Assembly (NCBI RefSeq): GCF_002879865.1 | Contig: NZ_PNXY01000027.1 | Location: forward strand, 29,531 to 93,530 | Origin: Paraburkholderia rhynchosiae | GTDB taxonomy: Bacteria > Pseudomonadota > Gammaproteobacteria > Burkholderiales > Burkholderiaceae | DNA: 64,000 bases | Reading direction: 5' to 3' | In this document: piece by piece, positions 44,769 to 53,113 of the stretch | Numbering within the stretch: position 1 is the stretch's first letter | How the letters are laid out: the number at the start of each line of letters is the position of its first letter | Position numbers and translations under genes: made by a program | The notes under the pieces: generated by a model | What the model was told of the DNA's origin: nothing | The model's input: the letters and a program-made list of their open reading frames with translations, nothing else | The model's database searches: none

Positions 44769-45920
44769 ATGAGTATTAACAACACGCTAAAACCGCTTGC
44801 TCTGTTGGTTGGCGCCATGTTCGCAGTCGCGCCGCTCGCCAGTTTCGCCGACGACATGCCGGTGAAGATCGGTTTCGCCGCGCCGATGACGGGCGCCAAC
44901 GCCGGCTACGGCAAGGACCTCGAGAACGGCGTGCGGCTCGCCATCGAGGAAGCCAACGCGCAGAAGATCAAGATCGGCGACAAGGTCGCGCAATTCCAGA
45001 TCGTCTCGCAAGACGACCAGGCCGACCCGCGCATCGGCGTGCAGGTCGCGCAGAAGCTGGTCGATTCGGGCGTCTCGGTGGTGGTCGGCCACTTCAACTC
45101 GGGCACGACGATTCCCGCGTCGCAGGTTTATGAACAGGCCGGCATTCCCGTGATCGACCCCGCCGCGACCAATCCGATCATCACCGGACGCGGTTTCGCA
45201 AACACCTTCATGGTTATCTCCACCGACGCGCAAAACGCCGGCAACGCGGGCGTCTACGCGGTCCAGGTGACGAAGGCCAAACGCATCGCGATCATCGACG
45301 ACCGCACCGCGTTCGGCCAGGGCGAGGCCGACGAGTTCGAGAAGGCGGTGAAGGCGCACGGCGGCAACATCGTCGCGCGCGAGTACACCGACAATCACGC
45401 GGTCGACTTCAGCACCCAGCTCACCAAGATCAAGGCGACCAACGCGGACCTGATTTTCTTCGGCGGACTGGATACGCAGGCTGCGGGCTTCGCGAGGCGC
45501 ATGAAGCAACTCGGCATGACGGCGCAACTGGTGGGCGGCGGCGGCGTAGAAGACCCGGAATTCATCAAGCTGGCCGGCGATGCAGCCGAGGGCGTGATGG
45601 CCTGGGAATACGGCCGCCCGCTCGCGCAACTGCCGGGCGGCAAGGACTTCTCGGTCAAATTCAAGAAGCGCTTTGGCGGCGAGATTCTGTCGTACGCGCC
45701 GTTCGGCTATGACGGAGCTTGGGCTGCGATCAAAGCGATGCAGCAGGCCAAATCCACTTCGCCCGCAGATTACCGCTCCGTGCTCAAAGGAATCGAGTTC
45801 GAAGGCGTGACCGGCAAGATTTCGTTCGACAATACTGGCGCGCTGAAGAGCGGTGCGTCGACGTTGTATCAAGTCAAGAATGGAACCTGGATTCCGATCG
45901 TGACCAAGAGCGGGACCTGA
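44769..45920 (+). CDS. Branched-chain amino acid ABC transporter substrate-binding protein (LivK-like)
   Basis: A 383-residue periplasmic protein with a Sec signal ending at LASFADDMP. The type I binding fold is shown by VKIGFAAPMTGANAGYGKDL, VVVGHFNSGTTIPASQVYEQ, VIDPAATNPIITGRG and FFGGLDTQAAGFARRMKQLG. It captures leucine/isoleucine/valine-like ligands, though homologues also bind other amino acids. TAAGGAG gives a strong ribosome site. No LivH, LivM, LivG or LivF gene is nearby, so it is an orphan that must dock to a transporter encoded elsewhere. Only 8 bases separate its stop from the convergent DUF3857 gene. Confidence 0.93.
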   Translation: MSINNTLKPLALLVGAMFAVAPLASFADDMPVKIGFAAPMTGANAGYGKDLENGVRLAIEEANAQKIKIGDKVAQFQIVSQDDQADPRIGVQVAQKLVDSGVSVVVGHFNSGTTIPASQVYEQAGIPVIDPAATNPIITGRGFANTFMVISTDAQNAGNAGVYAVQVTKAKRIAIIDDRTAFGQGEADEFEKAVKAHGGNIVAREYTDNHAVDFSTQLTKIKATNADLIFFGGLDTQAAGFARRMKQLGMTAQLVGGGGVEDPEFIKLAGDAAEGVMAWEYGRPLAQLPGGKDFSVKFKKRFGGEILSYAPFGYDGAWAAIKAMQQAKSTSPADYRSVLKGIEFEGVTGKISFDNTGALKSGASTLYQVKNGTWIPIVTKSGT

Positions 45921-45928
45921 GCGCGGCG

Positions 45929-47911
45929 CTATTTGGCGCCGGCGGCCTTGACGGTCTTATCGAAGTTAGCGGTCTTATCGAAGTTAGCGGTCTTATCGAA
46001 GTTAGCGGTCTTATCGACGTTAGCGGCCTTGACGACGATTTGCGCGTCAAGGTCGCGCTCGATGCGCACGAGGTCGTCCTTCATTCCCGCGAATTCTTTT
46101 GCCGAGCACATCTGATGTCCGAAGGCGGCGCGAAGCTGCCGCCTGATCTGCAACACACGCGCTGCGGGGTCGAACACATAGCGCGATGAAAAACTCATCA
46201 GGCTGTTTTGCACCTCGGTATCGGCCGGCGTGTCCGTCACCTTGACGAAGCGCGGCAGCGTAATCTCCAGGGTCTCGTCGAATTCCCCGCCGACACACGC
46301 CCAAGGCTGCGTGCGCATTGGCTCGGCGAGCCATGCCTGCACCTGCGATCCCATCCCGCCGGCGAAGCTCGTCAGCGCCGGCATTGCCGTAGTGCCGTCG
46401 CTCCACACGAAGTGCTCCACCTTGCCTTGCATCGACGTCGCGAACGGTCCGTCCGTCACGGCGACGTCGCTCGTGCGTAATTGCGCGCTGCCATGCAGGC
46501 CCGTTTGCAACAGACGATTCGCGGCGATCTGTTGCGCGCGCTGGCGCGTTGCCCGCCGAAACATATTGCGTTCGATCTCGGCCGTGAATCCCGCATCTTC
46601 CACGCGATAAGCGTAATTCGCCGTGCCGTTTTCATCGACGTCGATCTGCACGCGCGCGGTTCGCTCGCGCAATTGCGTGGCAGGCGTGCGCGACAGCACG
46701 CCTTCGCCGACCAGCAGGACGGGCCGGTCCATCACGCCCGTCGGCAGATAACCGAAGCCCACGCCGCCCGCCGTCGTGTCCGCATACAACGATAGCTCAG
46801 GAATCCAGACGATCGCGTGATTGATCGCACTCACGCCATAGCCCGGCACCTCCGGCAAGCTGTAGTACGGGCCGAGATTGAGCAGCACCGCTTCGCTGCG
46901 AATACCGACAGCCGCCAGCAACGCGCCATACAGCGCGACGTGGTCCTTGCAGTCGCCATAACGGTTGCGCAGGATGTCGGCCGCCTTGTGCGGGACCGCG
47001 GCCGTCTCGCCGATAAAGAGCGCGACGTAACGGATATTCATCCGCATCCAGTCGTATAGAATCTGCGCCTTCGCACGCGGATCGTTTGCGCGTGCCGTGA
47101 GCGACTGCGCAAGCCGCACGATAGCCGGATCGTCGACCGTGGTGTCGGTCGCGGGCCCGCGATAACGCGCGGCGAAGTTCGCGAAGTCGGGCACGGTCGA
47201 CACCATCAGCCGGTCGCCCCAATTCGCGTAGCCGACCGCGCCCGCTTCGAGCCGCGCATACGGCCCGTGCCGGTAATCGAATTGGTAACGCGTGCGGCCA
47301 TTCGCCGTAACCGGCGGCAATGCCGTGTAGCCGCGTGCGTCGGCATACAACGGGACGTCGGCGGGAAGGTCGAAGATCAGGCGTTGGTCTTCGACCGGTT
47401 CGCGTGTCGGCTCCACGAGGTACCCAAATGTGCCCGCCTGCAAGGGCTTTGCACGCGTCTTGCGAAACGCGAGATGTACACGGGAACCCGGTTCGACGCC
47501 GGGAAAAATCACCGTACGCAACACGCCGTCCTGGAAGCTCGGCGCGCCCGCCGAGCGCGGTTCCTGCACATCGCGAATCGCTTCGGGACCGACCGCATGC
47601 GTGGCGCCGTCGGGATCGATCGTTTCGGCGGCGAGCAACTGCACCTGCTCGATGTCCTTGTTAAACCACACAGAACGTTGCGCGATGTCGTCGACGCCGC
47701 TCGCGGTATTCGCGCGCAACACGCTGTCGTCGTGTTCCTCGATTGAGCCGTCTTTCTGGATCGTGAAGAGATGGACATCGCGCTCCGTCGTGTAGGGCGC
47801 GCGGTCGTCGCTGGGTGCGTCTAAGGGTGCATCGTCCGCGAAAGCCGCGGTGGCTGCCGCGCATAGCGCGAGCGCGGCGGCTATGCCCAGGTACGCCGTG
47901 CAGCGCGTCAT
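45929..47911 (-). CDS. Exported DUF3857/transglutaminase-like protein with repeat tail
   Basis: Started at MTRCTAYLGIAAALALCAAA (660 residues), a clear signal peptide; the longer frame has none. Residues ~40-240 form the DUF3857 beta domain, ~270-400 a transglutaminase-like core and the rest a beta-rich C-terminal region. The Cys-His-Asp triad is present: RYGDCKDHVALYGA, INHAIVWIP and LYADTTAGG. The family is periplasmic and its substrates are generally unknown. The C-terminus ends in four copies of a six-residue unit (TANFDK) encoded by an 18-base repeat. Convergent with the LivK-like gene. Confidence 0.87.
   Translation of the reverse strand: MTRCTAYLGIAAALALCAAATAAFADDAPLDAPSDDRAPYTTERDVHLFTIQKDGSIEEHDDSVLRANTASGVDDIAQRSVWFNKDIEQVQLLAAETIDPDGATHAVGPEAIRDVQEPRSAGAPSFQDGVLRTVIFPGVEPGSRVHLAFRKTRAKPLQAGTFGYLVEPTREPVEDQRLIFDLPADVPLYADARGYTALPPVTANGRTRYQFDYRHGPYARLEAGAVGYANWGDRLMVSTVPDFANFAARYRGPATDTTVDDPAIVRLAQSLTARANDPRAKAQILYDWMRMNIRYVALFIGETAAVPHKAADILRNRYGDCKDHVALYGALLAAVGIRSEAVLLNLGPYYSLPEVPGYGVSAINHAIVWIPELSLYADTTAGGVGFGYLPTGVMDRPVLLVGEGVLSRTPATQLRERTARVQIDVDENGTANYAYRVEDAGFTAEIERNMFRRATRQRAQQIAANRLLQTGLHGSAQLRTSDVAVTDGPFATSMQGKVEHFVWSDGTTAMPALTSFAGGMGSQVQAWLAEPMRTQPWACVGGEFDETLEITLPRFVKVTDTPADTEVQNSLMSFSSRYVFDPAARVLQIRRQLRAAFGHQMCSAKEFAGMKDDLVRIERDLDAQIVVKAANVDKTANFDKTANFDKTANFDKTVKAAGAK
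45952..46023. repeat. 18-bp tandem repeat, 4 units, in the DUF3857 gene 3' end
   Basis: Unit CGGTCTTATCGAAGTTAG, three identical copies and a fourth with one change. It is in register with the reading frame (six codons), so copy-number change lengthens or shortens the tail without a frameshift. Confidence 0.95.
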
Positions 47912-48033
47912 GAATAATGTTCCCCGCCCCGCGCGCGCCATGTGCCCGCGGCGCGCAAGAGCTGCAACGATTGCGCGCCTGGATGCGCCGCCCTTCGCCC
48001 CCTTCATGCTACTCACCCTGCTCACGCCGCTGA

Positions 48034-48714
48034 TCACTCGCCTTCACCGATCTGTCCAAGCAAAGCCTGCAATCTCTCGACATGCCTGAGCAGCAGATGG
48101 CGATGCTTCTCGATCTGTTCCAGCCGCCCGGCAAGATCGGCCTGGATCGGATCGTCGAGATCGGCGGCGGCAATCACATCTTCGACTTTCGATCGCAACG
48201 ACGCCAGCTCGACGGGCGCATGAACAAGATGCCGCTCGAAGCGCCGAACCTCTTGGACCGCGAGCTCACGGACCTTGCGAAAATGCGCCTGGCGCCGATG
48301 CGCTTCCGCCTCCATGGTTTCGTCTTCGATGCGTTTTGCGGGCGACGCCTGGCCAAAAATCGGCTCCGGCGGCCGCAGCACGGTTTTTTTTCGCACGGGA
48401 TGCGCAGTGCCGCGAAAGCGCGCGAGCGGCTGCTCATTGTCGATCGCCGTGCGCGCGTTGGCGGGAATTTCCGCTTCGGTGTGCGCCGTGTTCATCCAGC
48501 CATTCGGCAAACCGGTCACCGCTTCGATGCCGCGTACGAACTCCTCGCTGAATTCGCGCTGGCCGGACAGCATCAACTTCAGGTAGCTCGCGGAGAAAGT
48601 CATCATGCGTGCGAGGCGAGTTGCCGCGCCGACCTCGCGCGTCAGCAGCACGAGATTCGCGCGCCAGACCGGGAGCAGCAATTCGTCGGAATCTTCCATC
48701 GCTGGGTCTTCCAT
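48034..48714 (-). CDS. HTH (XRE-like) protein with C-terminal coiled coil
   Basis: I start at MEDPAMEDSDELL (226 residues); a second ATG five codons on has the better ribosome site (GGAAG). Residues ~20-75 resemble a Cro/CI-type helix-turn-helix: TREVGAATRLARMMTFSASY, LKLMLSGQREFSEEFVRGIE and AVTGLPNGWMN, where the last motif is typical of repressor-like XRE proteins. A disordered basic linker is followed by a ~110-residue helical, probably coiled-coil segment rich in Glu, Arg and Leu. Probable DNA-binding regulator or nucleoid-type protein. It sits upstream of and co-directional with the DUF3857 gene, 122 bases apart. Confidence 0.68.
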   Translation of the reverse strand: MEDPAMEDSDELLLPVWRANLVLLTREVGAATRLARMMTFSASYLKLMLSGQREFSEEFVRGIEAVTGLPNGWMNTAHTEAEIPANARTAIDNEQPLARFRGTAHPVRKKTVLRPPEPIFGQASPAKRIEDETMEAEAHRRQAHFRKVRELAVQEVRRFERHLVHAPVELASLRSKVEDVIAAADLDDPIQADLAGRLEQIEKHRHLLLRHVERLQALLGQIGEGE

Positions 48715-49009
48715 CTTTTTTGCCCGAGGTAGAGATGACGCCGTCGCCGGCGTCATCGTTTTGAAAGGGTAGCCGTTGCACGGCCTCGCTTGCAAGCGGC
48801 ATGCGCGACGACGCAAGCATCTGTGTCGAATTTACACGCATTGCGCAAGCTCAATCCACACGGCACCTTGCGCCGTTGGACACACGGATTGCCATGTGTA
48901 TCGCGACGGTGTGCCTGCGCACCACGCGTCGATGTGGCATGCTTGTTAGTCGTGCGGCATATATCGTGCTGCATCGCGAGTACCACAACACTGACTTAAG
49001 GGTTTTGTA

Positions 49010-49147
49010 ATGAAGAAAATCGTTCTGGCCATTGCCGCAGCCGCCGCTGCCCTCAGCGCAATCGCTCCCGCACAAGCTTATGAGCATCATCACCCGGTTT
49101 GCCATAAGGTGCGTGTGCATCATCACTGGGAACGCCACTGCCGCTAA
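49010..49147 (+). CDS. 45-residue secreted His/Cys-rich peptide
   Basis: A short gene: ATG at 49010, stop at 49145-49147, AAGGG seven bases before the start. It encodes a clean signal peptide (MKKIVLAIAAAAAALS, cleavage after PAQA near residue 23), and then only ~22 mature residues: YEHHHPVCHKVRVHHHWERH plus a terminal Cys-Arg. That is eight His and two Cys in the mature part, a pattern that suggests periplasmic metal binding. A strong terminator follows 62 bases after the stop, supporting an independent transcript. Confidence 0.8.
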   Translation: MKKIVLAIAAAAAALSAIAPAQAYEHHHPVCHKVRVHHHWERHCR

Positions 49148-49208
49148 TCGTTGCCATCACGCCGATGGTAACGAGATCGCGCCGCAGCCTATGCGTCGCC
49201 CGCATCGC

Positions 49209-49235
49209 AAAGCCCCGCTAAGTGCGGGGCTTTTT
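49209..49235 (+). terminator. Rho-independent terminator after the His-rich peptide gene
   Basis: Perfect 10-bp stem (AAAGCCCCGC, 5-base loop) ending in a run of T. Confidence 0.9.
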
Positions 49236-49472
49236 CGCATCGACGGGTTGGCGCAGCGCGGGCGAACGCGTTCGCGTGCTAACGCCATCACGCTATACGG
49301 TGTGCGTGAAAGGCGCAGCGCGCAATCGCGGACACACGCTGTTACACCTTCGCGGTGTGAGCCGACGCGGCACGGCCTTGGCGAATTACGCCAGCACCGC
49401 TAACCGCGTGGATATGAGAGGAAATGCAGCTAAGTGTATTGCTTCGCGCGGCCTTCAATAGGAAGCCTGCCC

Positions 49473-50285
49473 TCAGGCTGCTTTGACGCGCTCCAACGCC
49501 GTCACGACGAGCTGCTCCAGTAGCGGTTCGACTTTCGCGGCGAGCGTTTCGTCGTATGCGTACGGCGGCTGTTCCTGCATATAGGTGATCTGCGATAACT
49601 CGAGTTGCACCGCATGCACGCCTTGCGACGGCTGGCCATATTGCCGCGTGATGTAGCCGCCCTTGAAGCGCCCATTAGCAACGGCCGAATAAGCACGATG
49701 CCGCTCAACGACAGCCGCCAGTTCCTCGCCCAAACCCGCCACGGCGCTCGCGCCGTTCGACGTGCCGAAATTGAAATCGGGCAAGCGTCCTTCGAAAAAA
49801 CGCGGCACGTGCGAGCGGATCGAATGCGCCTCCCACAGCAGCACCTTGCCATGTTGCGCTTCGAGCGCGGCGAGTTCGTTCGCGAGAGCGTCGTGATACG
49901 GCTTCCAGTAAACGTCCCGACGGCGGGCCACTTCCGTCTCGTCCGGCAGATGACCTTCGAGGTACAACGGTTCCTTGTCGAACGTATCGACGGCCAGCAG
50001 TCCGGTGGTGTCCTGCCCTGGATAGAGGTTCGCGCCGTCGGGCGGACGGTTCAGATCGATCACATAGCGCGCACAAGTGGGCATGAGAATCGACGCGCCC
50101 ATGCGCTTTGCAAACGCGTAGAGCCGGTCGAGATGCCAGTCGCAATCGTCGGTGCGCTGCGCGACCGGCGTCATGGTCGCGGCAATGTCGGCGGGAATCT
50201 GCGTGCCCACATGCGGGATGGAGATCAGCATCGGCAGGCTTCCTCGATGCAGCGAGAAAACCGGCGGAGTGTTCGGAGCAGTCAT
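49473..50285 (-). CDS. hutG: N-formylglutamate deformylase
   Basis: HutG hydrolyses N-formylglutamate to glutamate and formate, the last step of the five-enzyme histidine pathway. The 270-residue protein shows the N-formylglutamate amidohydrolase signature: LISIPHVGTQIP, TDDCDWHLDRLY, RYVIDLNRPPDG and LLWEAHSIRSHVPRFFEG. It is the last gene of the hut operon; a short simple repeat separates it from hutF. Confidence 0.95.
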   Translation of the reverse strand: MTAPNTPPVFSLHRGSLPMLISIPHVGTQIPADIAATMTPVAQRTDDCDWHLDRLYAFAKRMGASILMPTCARYVIDLNRPPDGANLYPGQDTTGLLAVDTFDKEPLYLEGHLPDETEVARRRDVYWKPYHDALANELAALEAQHGKVLLWEAHSIRSHVPRFFEGRLPDFNFGTSNGASAVAGLGEELAAVVERHRAYSAVANGRFKGGYITRQYGQPSQGVHAVQLELSQITYMQEQPPYAYDETLAAKVEPLLEQLVVTALERVKAA

Positions 50286-50345
50286 GTCAGTCCTGGATCG
50301 AAGATCTTTACAGCGAGCGATACACGTAACGCACGCGCGTCACAT

Positions 50346-50382
50346 CAGGTCAGGTCAGGTCAGGTCAGGTCAGGTCAGGTCA
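50346..50382. repeat. Pentanucleotide repeat between hutF and hutG
   Basis: Seven uninterrupted copies of CAGGT (plus strand), which on the coding strand read TGACC. The first TGA of this array is the hutF stop codon. Because the period is five, the array has TGA in all three frames. Confidence 0.97.
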
Positions 50383-51777
50383 TTTGAGCAGGTCGGCGAG
50401 CGCCACGCGATAGCGCGCATAAGCGCCCTCTTCGTCGCGATGCCGGCGATTGTCGACCACCTTGTCGCCGCCCGCGTACACGTCGCGAATCGGCGTCTCA
50501 CCATGCTCGCAGAATACAACGCCCGACAGCCACGCGTCGGGCGCATGTTCGGCGATGCTCGCATGATCCGGGTCGAGCACCAGCCAATCGGCGCGATGGC
50601 CGGCCTGCAATGCGCCGACCGCGCGACCCGTGGCTCGCGCGCCGCCTTCGAGCGCCGCGTCGAAGAGACGATCCGCGACATGCGTCGCGTGTGCCGACGC
50701 CAGCACGTTGCGCTGCCGGCGCGTCAAACGCTGCCCGTATTCGAGCAGGCGCAATTCGGCGCGCCAGTCGACGCCAATATGGCTATCCGAGCCGACACCC
50801 ATGCGCCCTTGCGCGTCGAGATATTCCTGCGCGGGAAAAATGCCGTCGCCGAGATTCGCTTCCGTCGTCAGACACAAACCGGCGACCGCGCCGCTCTTCG
50901 CGAGCGCGAGCGTTTCGTTCGTATCGACATGCGTGGCGTGCACGAGGCACCACCGACTGTCGACATCGAAACGATCGAGCAGCCATTGCACCGGCCGCGC
51001 GCCTTCCGTTTCGATGCATGCGTCGAGTTCGGCGGTCTGTTCGGCGATATGGATGTGAACGGGCGCGCTGCTATCGACGCCACCGAGCAATGCACGCAAC
51101 GATTGCTCCGACACCGCGCGCAGCGAATGGGGCGCCACGCCATAGCGCAACGCCGCACTTTCGGGCCGCGCCGCGCGCAACGTGCCCAGCAGATCGAGCA
51201 GACTGTCGGGCGTATTGATGAAGCGCCGTTGGTCGTCGCGCGGCGCACGCGCGCCGAAGCCGCTGTACTGATATAGCACCGGCAGCATGGTCATGCCGAT
51301 GCCGCTCGCCGATGCGGCATCCACCACGCGTTGCCCGAGTTCCGCTGGATTCGTGTAACGGCAGCCGTCCGGCGTGTGATGCACGTAGTGAAATTCGCAC
51401 ACCGATGTATAGCCCGCTTTCAGCATCTCGATGTAGAGCCATTGCGCGACGCTCGCCAATCCTTCCGGCGTGATCTGCGCGGCGAAGCGATACATTAGGT
51501 CGCGCCAGCTCCAGAAGTTGTCCGTGGCGCCTGTACCGGACGTAGCCCGATATTCGGTGAGGCCGGCCATCGCGCGCTGAAACGCATGCGAATGAAGATT
51601 CGGCATGCCAGGTAATATTGGACCTGCGGCTTTGGCTACATCTGCGGCCGCGTTGCGCGTGTCGGGCGTGACGGCCGTCAGTGTGCCGTTTGTGTCCCAT
51701 TCCAGCAGCACGTTGCGGCGCCAGCCGTCCGGCAAATAAGCATGGTCGGCGAATAGGGATTGTTTTAGTTGTGTCAT
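50380..51777 (-). CDS. hutF: Formimidoylglutamate deiminase
   Basis: HutF converts N-formimino-glutamate to N-formylglutamate and ammonia, sending the pathway to HutG. The 465-residue amidohydrolase-superfamily protein has the metal ligands in GMPNLHSHAFQRAMAG, HIHIAEQTAELDACI, LVHATHVDTNE and the Asp in VGSDSHIGVDWRAEL. Its stop codon is the first unit of the TGACC repeat. It starts 15 bases after the hutI stop. Confidence 0.95.
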   Translation of the reverse strand: MTQLKQSLFADHAYLPDGWRRNVLLEWDTNGTLTAVTPDTRNAAADVAKAAGPILPGMPNLHSHAFQRAMAGLTEYRATSGTGATDNFWSWRDLMYRFAAQITPEGLASVAQWLYIEMLKAGYTSVCEFHYVHHTPDGCRYTNPAELGQRVVDAASASGIGMTMLPVLYQYSGFGARAPRDDQRRFINTPDSLLDLLGTLRAARPESAALRYGVAPHSLRAVSEQSLRALLGGVDSSAPVHIHIAEQTAELDACIETEGARPVQWLLDRFDVDSRWCLVHATHVDTNETLALAKSGAVAGLCLTTEANLGDGIFPAQEYLDAQGRMGVGSDSHIGVDWRAELRLLEYGQRLTRRQRNVLASAHATHVADRLFDAALEGGARATGRAVGALQAGHRADWLVLDPDHASIAEHAPDAWLSGVVFCEHGETPIRDVYAGGDKVVDNRRHRDEEGAYARYRVALADLLK

Positions 51778-51792
51778 CTCTCAGCCCCTGGC

Positions 51793-53022
51793 TCAATTCA
51801 CGCCGCGTAAAAACGGTCTATAAACGGTCTCGCCCCCGCGCACGACGCGCGCGCACAAAGGGCGTCCAATCCAGTACGCCAGTTCCGCCAGCGAGTCGAC
51901 AGACCACACCGCGAAGTCAGCCGCGCGGCCCACTTCGAGCGAGCCGTGCCGGTCCGCCTTGCCGAGCGCGCGCGCCGCGTGCGATGTCACGCCTTGGAGC
52001 ACTTCCGGCACGGTCATACGGAACAGCGTGGTCGCCATGTTCATCATCACCAGCAACGAGGTGGCGGGCGACGTGCCGGGATTGCTGTCGGTGGAAATGG
52101 CAATCGGCACCTCGTAACGCCGCAGCAATTCCAGCGGCGGCAACTGCGTCTCGCGGATGAAGTAATACGCGCCCGGCAACAACACGGCGACCGTGCCCGC
52201 CTCTTTCATTGCCGCGACGCCGGCTTCGTCGAGAAACTCCAGATGATCGGCGGACAACGCATGATGGCGCGCCGCGAGTGCCGTGCCGCCGCCATTCGAC
52301 AACTGCTCCGCGTGCATTTTCACCGGCAGCTTGTGGCGCGCGGCGGCGTTGAACACGCGCTCGCTTTGTTCCAACGAAAAGCCAATGCGCTCACAGAAGA
52401 CATCGACCGCGTCGACGAGACCTTCGCCTGCGAGCGCGGGCAGCATCGTGTTGCAGACCTCGTCGATATACGCGTCGGCGCGGCCCGCGAATTCCGGCGG
52501 CAACGCGTGTGCGCCGAGAAACGTCGTATAGACCGTGACCGGATAGCGCTCGCCCAACTGGCGCGCGACGCGCAGCATCTTGCGCTCGGTCTCGAGATCG
52601 AGTCCGTAACCCGATTTGATTTCGACGGCCGTTATGCCTTCGGCAAGCAACGGTTCGAGCCGCGCGGCCGATTGGCGGAATAGCGCGTCTTCACTCGCGG
52701 CACGCGTGGCGCGCACCGTCGAAACGATACCGCCGCCCTGCCGCGCGATTTCTTCATAGCTGACGCCCGCGAGGCGCTGCGCGAATTCATCGGCACGCTG
52801 GCCGCCATACACGAGATGCGTATGACAATCGACGAGGCCCGGCGTGACCCACGCGCCCTGCAAATCTTCGCGCGGCCACGCGGCGTATTCAGCGGGCAAT
52901 TCGGTAGCCGCGCCGAGCCATACGATCTTGCCGTCTTCGACGGCTATCGCGGCATCGGCCAGCGTATGTTGTGGATCGCCCTGCGGGCACAGTTTCAGTT
53001 GATGCCAGACGGTTTGCTTCAT
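51793..53022 (-). CDS. hutI: Imidazolonepropionase
   Basis: HutI opens the imidazolone ring to give N-formiminoglutamate. Start at MKQTVWHQLKLCPQGD gives 409 residues, the family length; the longer frame enters hutD. Amidohydrolase metal and substrate motifs are complete: GLVDCHTHLVYGGQRADEF, TAVEIKSGYGLD, FLGAHALPPEF, KMHAEQLSNGGG and STDSNPGTSP. It lies 91 bases after hutD. Confidence 0.96.
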   Translation of the reverse strand: MKQTVWHQLKLCPQGDPQHTLADAAIAVEDGKIVWLGAATELPAEYAAWPREDLQGAWVTPGLVDCHTHLVYGGQRADEFAQRLAGVSYEEIARQGGGIVSTVRATRAASEDALFRQSAARLEPLLAEGITAVEIKSGYGLDLETERKMLRVARQLGERYPVTVYTTFLGAHALPPEFAGRADAYIDEVCNTMLPALAGEGLVDAVDVFCERIGFSLEQSERVFNAAARHKLPVKMHAEQLSNGGGTALAARHHALSADHLEFLDEAGVAAMKEAGTVAVLLPGAYYFIRETQLPPLELLRRYEVPIAISTDSNPGTSPATSLLVMMNMATTLFRMTVPEVLQGVTSHAARALGKADRHGSLEVGRAADFAVWSVDSLAELAYWIGRPLCARVVRGGETVYRPFLRGVN

Positions 53023-53113
53023 CGCGTGCTCTTTGCAGCTTGTTGCGTGTCTGTGGAGGTTCGCGTGCGCGCGTTGTTGTGCGGCGAGGCGTGCGCGCGA
53101 ATCGTCGTTATCG

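Noticed and set aside
49464..49479. AGCCTG/CAGGCT hairpin over the hutG stop as an operon terminator
   Set aside because: Six-base stem without a T tract; too weak to call.
50346..50382. Possible CRISPR or recombination array
   Set aside because: Unit of five bases without spacers: simple sequence repeat, not CRISPR.
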